64,000 nt of DNA from contig JADNRV010000052.1 of assembly GCA_015499995.1 (NCBI GenBank), positions 1-64,000 of the forward strand, given 5' to 3'. Numbering within the stretch: the first letter of the stretch is position 1; each line of letters starts with the position of its first letter. A program made the translations under genes and the position numbers. This DNA is from Flammula alnicola. Taxonomy: Eukaryota > Basidiomycota > Agaricomycetes > Agaricales > Strophariaceae. Below are positions 55,791 through 64,000 of the stretch, piece after piece. The notes beneath the pieces are model-generated. The model did not search any database and was not told where the DNA came from. It saw only the letters and a program-made list of their open reading frames with translations.

Positions 55791-57878
55791 TTACCAAGGT
55801 CGGTGGGGATGCGTCGAATCGCCGTCACTCTGTACCTCGTAGGAATTTCGGCGGACGGGGAAGGATTCCGATTCCGAAATCCTACCATGGCTATCTGAGT
55901 GTAAATGCGGCGAGGGCCACCGCTCGCCTAGGCGCCCCGCAATTCCAGGAATAGCTTTCCCGCGGACCATACTGCTGTTGTAACGCGAGTGCGGTCTCTC
56001 CTCGTTGTCTGAAAGCGAATTCGGCGTGGTGGGGGAAGTGGGAGAGGGGTTAGACGTAGAGTCGCCTTCATGCGATGGTTCTGACCACACGTGGCGCTGA
56101 TCCACTTTTGGTGTTGGATGGTGGTGGGTATAACTTGTCGAAGACGACGAACGTGGCCGATATGAAGAATGATCTTGGTAGGACCTGGGCGAACTATATG
56201 GCTGGAAGCGTGGAGAAATGTCGATAGGTTTTCTAGAGGGAGATTCGAGGTCAACATTTTTCTTTGTGGTAGCGAAAAAAAAAAGGACACCCACGCTGAA
56301 GATAATGAATGCCGTCTCGTCCAGGCTTGGTCGTCTGCTGACCTTCCGGCCTTGGGATAGTGGTCGTCGTCCATACGTAGTCGGCGCAACACAGCGGCAG
56401 AATCACTCGTCACAGCGCCTCGGAGGTCCTCCATCGCAGAGATTGGAGGTAGCGCATACGGCGAGTCACTCGAGCTACTCTCATTAGGAGCATGTATGGG
56501 CGGAAGTTTAATATCTTCCTTCAGAGCAGGCTCAGACGAGGAGTCGCGCATAGAGAGCGAGCGGATGTCGAGAGAGAGTCCGGTTTTGGTGGGCGCTGTC
56601 GGTTTGCGGAACGATGTCGGCGGATGGCTAGCATACGACCCCCCGTAGCGATGGGCGTCATAGGATACGGACAAGCTCGGAGAGCGGGTGTCCATTGTGC
56701 TCTGCGCGGGTGAATATTGGTACATATCAGGGGGTGTGCCGCCGCGGGGATATGGCGACGCCATAGAATATTCAGATGACCTGACATGTATGGGGTGCAG
56801 TGGTGCTACCTGCTCGCGCGTTGAGCCATGTGCAATTGCCATGCTGGTATTTGGTGTCACCACCGTCCATCCGGCAGGAGCTCGCGGCATCTGCTGCATA
56901 ACTGTGCTCTGCGTCGAGCGACGCGCACGGCGTCTTCCCTGGCCGGTGGGCACCACCTGTCCATAGCCTGGCTGATCAGGCGCTAAGCAGGTGCTCGGAA
57001 ACGTCGGACTGAATAAGAAAATCGAGATCAGCACCAAGCTCTACTAAACACCAAAAACCACAAAGGATAGATGCAATCCGTACCCAAACAGTGGAATAAG
57101 ATCATCACGAATACTCCATGCAACCCTGCAAGAACGCAAAAATGCGAAGTGGTCAGTATTTTGGGCAACCGACTTGCTTGAGAAATATCAAAAACCTTCT
57201 TGACAATTTCAGAGCGACCTGATGGAAAAGAAAGATGTCGTGAGTGTCTTGTCCGAGTTTGTGTGGCATCGTATGGCAACGAGCAACATGGGCTCACCTC
57301 GTATGGCATCCACGTTCCTTGAATTTTCAGGTACCCACCGCGGACCCGACGAATGAGGGGAGCGAGATCAGGCTGGGAGTCGATCATTTTCACAATGTCA
57401 GCTAATTATTTTGTCAGCGTGATGACTTAGTCGGTTCAGGCGCTCATAACACACCTTTCGAGTTGCCGAGAGCTGTCGGAATAGAAGCGAATAACAAGGT
57501 GAGTACAGGAAGGTCGAGGATTCTGAAAGAGCGGGAATGCGCACCTTTCCAAATTCCGGTCCAAAGAATATATCCATCGTCGATGTCCATCATGATCCAT
57601 TGGCCGTTGAGCGGGTACTCATAGACAGGTCTGAGGAATGGTATCAGAATATTTAACAGGAGCAGGGGAACTTGGTAGCTCACATATACCCTCTGGCGTC
57701 GTTGCTTGTAATGTAGCGCCCTTTCGTTACATGGTGATTAGGGCTTGCATATGGTCGGAAACGTGGGCCCGACCCGGACGGCGACGTCTGAACAGTCTCC
57801 TAAAGGCAATTAGCGCCTGTATAAATGACTCGAGGAGGTAAAAGACGGCGCGCTTACTTGCAGCATTCCAGTGGTCAT
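55791..57878 (-). CDS. APSES-type (KilA-N-like) transcription factor
   Basis: Nine exons (57878-57858, 57799-57684, 57630-57545, 57472-57455, 57401-57298, 57218-57196, 57125-57084, 57008-56295, 56232-55791) join in phase. Residues 1-150 form an APSES DNA-binding domain: VTKGRYITSND, DIDDGYILWTGIWKALGNSK, RRVRGGYLKIQGTWMPYEVA and DDLIPLFGPTFPSTC. The rest is Ser/Pro-rich and disordered with a proline/histidine tail. APSES factors control cell-cycle entry and development in fungi; the precise orthologue is uncertain. Exons of 18-23 nt inside the domain are genuine, because the frame and family motif are kept only with them. No ankyrin repeats are visible. Confidence 0.85.
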
Positions 57879-59114
57879 TTTAGAAACGGAAAGCGGGAAA
57901 GCAACTTGCGCGGGGAGAGTAGGGTATATGTAGGGAACAAGCGGTGGGATCTCCAAGAAAGAGGGCGAGCGTGGATCAGTTGATCATTTTGTCACGGAAG
58001 AATGCTCGAGACCGGGATATCTACTCGTGGCATCATACACCAAATATGAAAAGCCCAAGTCGAAATTGAAAAGAACGGTTATGTATCTCTGACGGCATTT
58101 TCGGTCTGTCTCCGACGGCGACATTTTCCTCCTTCTCCAAGGCAAGCGAACCTAATTTGGGTGAACCACGCGTAAATATGTCACCAGCGTAGGCTAATCA
58201 GGAAGGAGAGTCCATTTGCAAGGGTTTGTGTTGATGCGGCCACTGTCGGCAAGATTTAACGATAGACCCGTTAAGGGCACTCGAAAACCCACCAGATGAG
58301 ATCTGTCCAATTTTTGGCGGGGTTTCGTTTGATTTCGGCCCTGTTGCCAGCTGTTGACTATCTGAGCTTTGCGGGGCCCGCTGCGACCCTCGTCGACGTC
58401 CATAGCGACCCATGTTCTCCTTATTATATTATAGCACGTCAACTTCTAAGAACTGCTTCCGTTGGAAAAGACTTGCAGGATCATTGGAAATGCGTCCTGG
58501 GACCCTCTTGCCTGATGATCCTATAGTAATATGTTAATTTTCTCGGATGAATAGAACAAGCAGAAAGCACAAGTAGCAACCCGAGCCATCATGGTGCCTC
58601 TTGGGTCCTCAACTCCCAAGGACAGCTATTTTAGAACATTTTAGATTTTCCCAAATAGCTGTCTTCCTAAGGGGTTATTTCCCCAATATCTTACACGATC
58701 ATGACGATTTGGCTGTTGTTCCTGAGAAGCCTTGACCTCGATCGGAGACGAACGTCACGAGTTGACCTGAGTCGGATGGTCGTGGGAAACTGTCCGAGGA
58801 CTCGCAAACTATCTTCCTTGACAACAGCGGCCCGCCCTTATCGCATCTCGGTACCGACCACACGATAAAAACTCTGTAAAATATATTTCCCTTGTATTTC
58901 CCCATTGAATAGCGAGCTCGACGCCCCCCTCCGTCTATCTGTCATCCACAAACTGTCGTGAACAAGAAATTTAAAATAGGCACAAAATACGTGGGGCTGA
59001 TAGGTCCAATGATAGGAAAAGTTAGAAAATGACGAAAGAAAAACAGACACGAGTTTCCCGCCGCTGCCGCTGTCTCGCACCTGCCTTCAGCTGAAGAAAA
59101 GAATCTAGAATATC
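57879..59114. other. Intergenic with a short inverted repeat
   Basis: GACAGCTATTT (58621-58631) and its reverse complement (58653-58663) can form an 11-bp stem. Positions upstream of 57878 should include the APSES promoter. No gene is supported. Confidence 0.45.
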
Positions 59115-60796
59115 TTAAAGACCATGGCCTGCGGCAGCGAATGCCGCCAGCGTCTTCCTAACTTCTAAAGAACCGACGCCCCCTGTAGTGTAAATCACCT
59201 TGCTGACCTCGAATCCGTTAAATTGGCTCGCTGCACAAATGGTGTACGCTCCCATGTTGTCGAACCCCAGCCAATCCCCGACCTGCAGCGCGCTCGGCAG
59301 CGTCGTCTTCGCGGAAACGCAGTCAATTGAATCGCACGTCGGGCCCCATACGCTGCTGACGTGCTTCGGTTCCGAATCTGCGATATGGAATGACCCGTTC
59401 ATGGATAGCACGTACGGCTCCATGACCTGGTGATCAAAGAGAATACAGTTAAATGCTCCATAAACACCGTCATTGATGTAGTCTGTTCCAGAACAAAGGC
59501 AAAGAAAAAAATTCCGGATGAAAAAGGGAGGGAAAAAATAGTGCAATGAACATGATCAGACCGGACTTTAGAGATACGGGGAAGAGAGGAGACTTACACA
59601 TGACAGCAGGCTGATCTGAGATTGGTTGAGAGGCGTCCTGGGAAGAGGCACCAGAGAGGGGTGCACGCCGAGCGATAATGTTCGCAGCCAATCTGAACGC
59701 CTTGGAGACGTAGAATCTCCCCGGCTCCGCGATAATTTTGATGTCGCATCGATCGGGGAAGTACCGATCAATCGCCTGCGTCAAGACCGCAGCGGCTTGC
59801 TCGAAGAGGGAGTCCTCAAACCCACCCCCCACGTCCAATAATTTGAAGTAATATCCGACTTCTTTTCCCATATCGAACACCGCGCGGGCCCGCATGATGG
59901 CGTCCATGTAGACCGAGGGGTCGTAGCACCCACTTCCCACGTGAAAACTGACGCCCACCACGTCCAGGTTCAACTCTTTAGCCTTGGCTAGCAAGCCTGG
60001 GACCGTCATCAAGGGGTCCCGAATTTTATCCCAAAAGCACAGAGACTTTTGGAGTCGTCCGTCAGGATACGGATGACGCATCGCGCACCAGGATGGGCTC
60101 GCGCGATCTTGTAAAGCTCGTCGGCGTTGTCGAATGTCATCAAGTCGACCCCTTTCTTGGCTGCGTTACGGACAAAGGAAACGGCCTTGCAGGGGTTCGC
60201 GAAGATGATGTTCGAGGGGTCAATACCGCCTACATCAAGCACCTGTGCGATTTCGTTGTTCGAAGCACAATCGAACCCCGCCCCCAATGACGCGAGGAGG
60301 CGTATCACATAAGGGTCTGGATTGCACTTGACGGCTGTGGAAAAGTCGCAAGTTGTAGTGAGCTTGGGAAAAGATAAGAATAAAACACTTCCTACTGACC
60401 ATAGAACGGCTGTATTTCCGGTAAACAAGATTTCCATCGTTGATGTTGTTTGTAGACCTGACTAAGGTCCGCGACAAAGAAGGCCTTTTCGGCATCCGGG
60501 ACGTGGTCTGCCGTAAGGCGAGAGGCCTTCATGATCCCATTTCGAAGGTGAAGTTCTGGATGACCACTAAGAAGAGGAGGTAAAGATGGAAAAATAATGT
60601 CCCCTCCGCTGAGGTGAGAGTCTGAGTTGAGGGGGGTGGCAGTTACTCGAAGGGGCGGAGAAGAGGAGAGTATGTCGTTAACCAAAGCATTGGTGGCCCA
60701 AGGCAAGGTACTTTCTTGGAAATGCGCAAATGTATCCGGAGACGATAAATTAAAGTCGATTGGGTTCTGTGCAGTAAGCGTTTCCACACGTGACAT
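59115..60796 (-). CDS. Ornithine decarboxylase, with a one-base frame break
   Basis: It makes putrescine from ornithine, the first step of polyamine synthesis, in the cytosol. Exons are 60796-60400, 60334-59598 and 59482-59115, with GTCAGT...CAG and GTAAGT...CAG introns. PLP-binding Lys is in FYAVKCNPDP, followed by FHVGSGC, DVGGGF, AEPGRF and MYYINDGVYG; the catalytic Cys is in WGPTCDSID. The overall length, about 500 residues, fits fungal enzymes. Near 60011-60018 the frame breaks at GGGACCCCTTGATG: a single extra base would restore KFGTPL-MTVPG. A homopolymer error or a real inactivating deletion are both possible. Confidence 0.88.
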
Positions 60797-63700
60797 TGAA
60801 TTTGCTGGGATGTTGAAAGAGTCTACGGAGTCTATAGATGTTGCGATTTGCGGTATAGGGGATTCCAGTAGGTCGCAAGGATCTGTCTGCCGCTGCTTTT
60901 CGTTCTTTGAGCGAATCGCTGTAGGTTGCTTGCGTTGGCCCGGATTACCGAACCTAAACCGCCACGGTCGACGGCGAGCCGGGCGGGAGAGGACGGCAAA
61001 CGATGCGGGTTTTGTCAGTCGGTGTGGGTTCCTCGCTCCCTGTACAGCGAGGAAAGGGCTTTAAGGGCCGTTGAGAGGGGTTGAACGAGAAAGGCGACCA
61101 ATGGAATGGGTGGCTGAGAAGGTTTATAACAAATGCGAAATATAGAACGGATCGAAGTGCGTCAGTCCTGTCAGGGGGGTTCTCCTGGATGGATCACAGA
61201 GACAGAGCGTTTTCAGCGAGGCTATACAACGGATGAACATCTGTGTTTTACGAACCTCGAACCGATGACCACCTGGATGGATCAAGAGAAGGTGAGCAAG
61301 GGCTGAAATTTTAAGGCGGCGGCATTGTACGTACTCAAGGGTCAACAAACGAAGATCACTGTTTCTTTGTTGGTCAGTAATGGTGGCACAAGATGTCCCC
61401 TACGCCGTGTGCAGTGTTGACAACGGCCGAGAGGAGTGGATATGAACGTGAACGACGAGCAGCGGCTTTTCGCTGTTGGATGTCAACAAACCAGTGTGGC
61501 GGAGTTTTTGGAACTATCGAATTGATCGGCCTATTCCGGCTCAGCACCGCAACCAACCACATGCTGCGTTCTCCTCATGAACGAGCATATTTCGCAGCGC
61601 AGCGTTGGAGCAAACGGTGATGAAAGCTAAGTGGTAAATTATCTTCGCTCTGGGTCTAGGATCTTGCGGCGATAATTAATTTTAGTGAATCTGACAGCGT
61701 CTAGAGACAAAACCAAAACGGATTTTCCTATTTATCGATCGTCGAGAAAAGACAAATGAAGAAATGGAAACTTGATGACTTGCTCCAACCTCGGTTTTCG
61801 AGGCGGATTGGCGGATTATATCATGGGTATTTTTGGAGTGACTCTGGAAATACTTGGATGATTTTCTCGGATGTCCAACATGTCCAACCTTGAGCTGTAT
61901 CGTCGCTCAAATTCTCTTGCCGAGATCACACTACATAAGTCCAACATGCTTCACAGGTGCGAGTCAGCTCAGTTCCCTGGAAATTTGCTCCCAGAGGGCC
62001 CTTACGCTTATCCGTCTCAAATTCCAGGAGGACACCCCAACCTCCGCTTCTTATAAGAATATGCGGTTACACTCGACCATTGGATCCGTGTGATGGCGCG
62101 TCAACTGGCCGGCCACAGATTGACGCACGCGTACACCTGCTAGCACACGGACTCGTTCACACAGCGAATGATCACACAATTTGCCGGCTGTATATTGTAG
62201 GCAAAATCTCAAATTATACTAAGACTCTCTTACAATATGCATAAAATTATACCTTCAGAGAATTTTCACGAAGTTCTACAAGTCTACCGCATTATGTTGA
62301 CATTATTCCTACATTTCTTAAGCATTTCTTGATGGATTTTTGCTGTTCAATCGAGAATACAGGCACCCACGGGCACGCCCCAGAATGCAGATTTTCACGT
62401 AAACGAATGTAATGGGTAGGTAAAAAGAATATATTGGACTCGGAATACATGCGAATACTACTATTTCATGCCCAGGGTACGCATCACGAACAATAGATGC
62501 GCATATAGTGACTGAAACGACCTCCCGACACTATTACCGCAATCCACGTGTTCCGAACTCGAAATGTGGACCGTCAGATCTATGCTATGATTATGAGAGC
62601 AGTCTATGTAGGAGGTTTAGAGCGCGATTCGTGAATAATACTCAGCTTGTCCAGAATCTCTATATAGAATGTTGATAAGCAAAAATAGGGCAGAACTCGA
62701 AGCTCGAAGGTGGGGATGGCTGCAAGGTCAAGGTGAGGTCGAATACCTTGTCAATACGAGCCGTGAGTAATGGAAACATTGTTTAAGACAAGCACATACC
62801 TATTGGACAAGTCATACGTCGCCTCCGCCTTCATGGGTAGAAAAGAGAAGACAGGGCCGTAGAGAATGCAGGCATCAGCTCAGCAGGCAAGATACAAGAG
62901 TAATTTGATACATACCTCGAACTTCATTGTGTGCCTCGGAGCAGATGTACATAGATCGCCGATTGGACAGAGCGTTCAACAGCGAGCAGTTTTCAAAGGA
63001 ATAGATGAACTTGCTTTGGTAATTCATCGTTGCGATGATGTTCTCACCTGGAGCTGCGAGTATGATGGGGCGAGGATGGGCGGTGTGGCAAGGATGGGTG
63101 GAAGCGTGGAAGGACGGTGGTGGTTGAGAAGAAAGAAGTCTTTTTTGCCAAGTCCGATTGCGGCCGTGATATATACTCATGTGTACCGTGAAATATTTGA
63201 TATTTGTAAATTGAAAGAGAATGCGAGAATACCTAGCATTTTGACGACAGAGAAATTCGAATGGGTGTAATGTAAGTATAATCTTGGAGAATTTAAAATT
63301 GCCCCAAATTTTAGCACGGGTATATTTTTTGATCTTTCGCTGTGTCAATAATGAACCCTTTTGAGCTCCATCAGGCTCTATTGTTAATTCCTTACCCTCT
63401 CCCTGCCATGGGTGCCTCGGGGTCATTGGCGCCAAAACCATCGTCGAAATAGTTATCTTCCCCTTCCAGAACTTTTTTCTTCCGACATTCGTGGGGTCCG
63501 AAAGCTGCAAAAGCTCTCTACCGCCCAATTTTCAGCTCATTCATCCGTTTTCCTCATATATGGATGACGTCAAGCATTTTGTTCCAGGAATAGCTCACCT
63601 CAACGTAACCTCCATGAATTTGGCATTCACAGCCATGCAAGTGCTGCGGATTACCGTCTTCTTTCAATGGAGGTTTAATTTCCGTCTGGCAAGGTTCACA

Positions 63701-64000
63701 ACTTCATATCATCACCTCATCTCATTTGATTGTCTTTACAGGAGCACCTGATTCCTCTATATTTTTCCGAAGTTTTAAGTATATCGCATCAGGATCACAG
63801 ATACGCGCTTGTTCGTGAGTACTGTTCCGCAGTTAGTGCGCTACCTGAGGCCTGAAGACTTGCATGTCGCGGAGTTTGTTCCTTTTATGTTCCCATTGGG
63901 TGATATGCCTTGTTCTTCGGTGTTGGGCGGGGGGTCGGCTCCGCATAAATTTCCCGCGAAATCGCACATCTCTCGATTCGGTCTTGATCGAGGCCGAGAG
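60797..64000. other. Gene-poor end of window, nothing recognised
   Basis: The first few hundred bases should hold the ODC promoter and leader. Open frames at 61374-61562, 61854-62244 and 62875-63528 have no recognisable domains or consistent splicing. The right end may contain part of a gene continuing beyond the window. Confidence 0.4.

Noticed and set aside
60005..60022. Programmed frameshift in ornithine decarboxylase
   Set aside because: Programmed +1 shifting is known for antizyme, not for the enzyme, and the site lacks a shift motif. A missing base is simpler.
62875..63528. 217-codon minus-strand open frame near the right end
   Set aside because: Its composition is irregular, it has no recognised motif and no splice signals, so a gene call is not supported.

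Overview
The window looks like a nuclear chromosome segment of a filamentous basidiomycete, most likely a mushroom-forming Agaricomycete. Protein-coding genes are split by many short GT-AG introns (about 45-90 nt), F-box-like proteins are duplicated, and the mobile DNA is dominated by Ty3/gypsy-type and foldback elements. No bacterial signals, CRISPR array or convincing tRNA/rRNA gene was seen. Exon limits were worked out by hand from splice motifs and reading frame, so individual boundaries carry more risk than the gene calls.

Region 1 (1 to about 21.6 kb) is a nested mobile-element block. It opens with the end of a Ty3/gypsy pol (integrase, + strand), whose pieces are joined by two ATGA stop-start overlaps. 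Downstream lie five multi-exon genes, all antisense to pol (called A1, A2, B1, B2, C here). B2 and C share a six-cysteine cluster resembling a widened Zn2Cys6 motif. Four purine tracts on the + strand (12.84, 15.10, 16.79, 19.86 kb) look like 3' polypurine tracts, each preceded by a small hairpin whose stem is kept by compensatory changes. The block is unusually rich in CTAG. Two later insertions interrupt it: a 2.2 kb non-coding, tRNA-headed retroposon with a 16-bp target duplication inside an exon of A1 (2480-4655), and a 5.6 kb foldback element with long inverted arms (6245-11849).

Region 2 (21.6-25.6 kb) is a second foldback element built from inverted arrays of an approximately 160-bp unit around a decayed centre, followed by a pair of perfect 16-bp palindromes.

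Region 3 (26-50 kb) is host-like. A pair of F-box-type genes (type 1 and type 2) occurs twice, at 26-31 kb and 41.4-46 kb, with one member inverted between the copies; a third fragment of type 1 lies at 48.6-49.6 kb. Between them are a large Q-rich nuclear protein locus and a basic low-complexity gene (31.5-37 kb), a gene-poor stretch (37-41.4 kb), and an endonuclease/exonuclease/phosphatase-family gene with two atypical splice donors.

Region 4 (50-64 kb) is ordinary gene space: a 586-bp pogo/Fot-like MITE, an SPX-domain low-affinity phosphate transporter (14 exons), an APSES-type transcription factor, and ornithine decarboxylase with an apparent one-base frame break. The last 3.2 kb holds no gene I can support.
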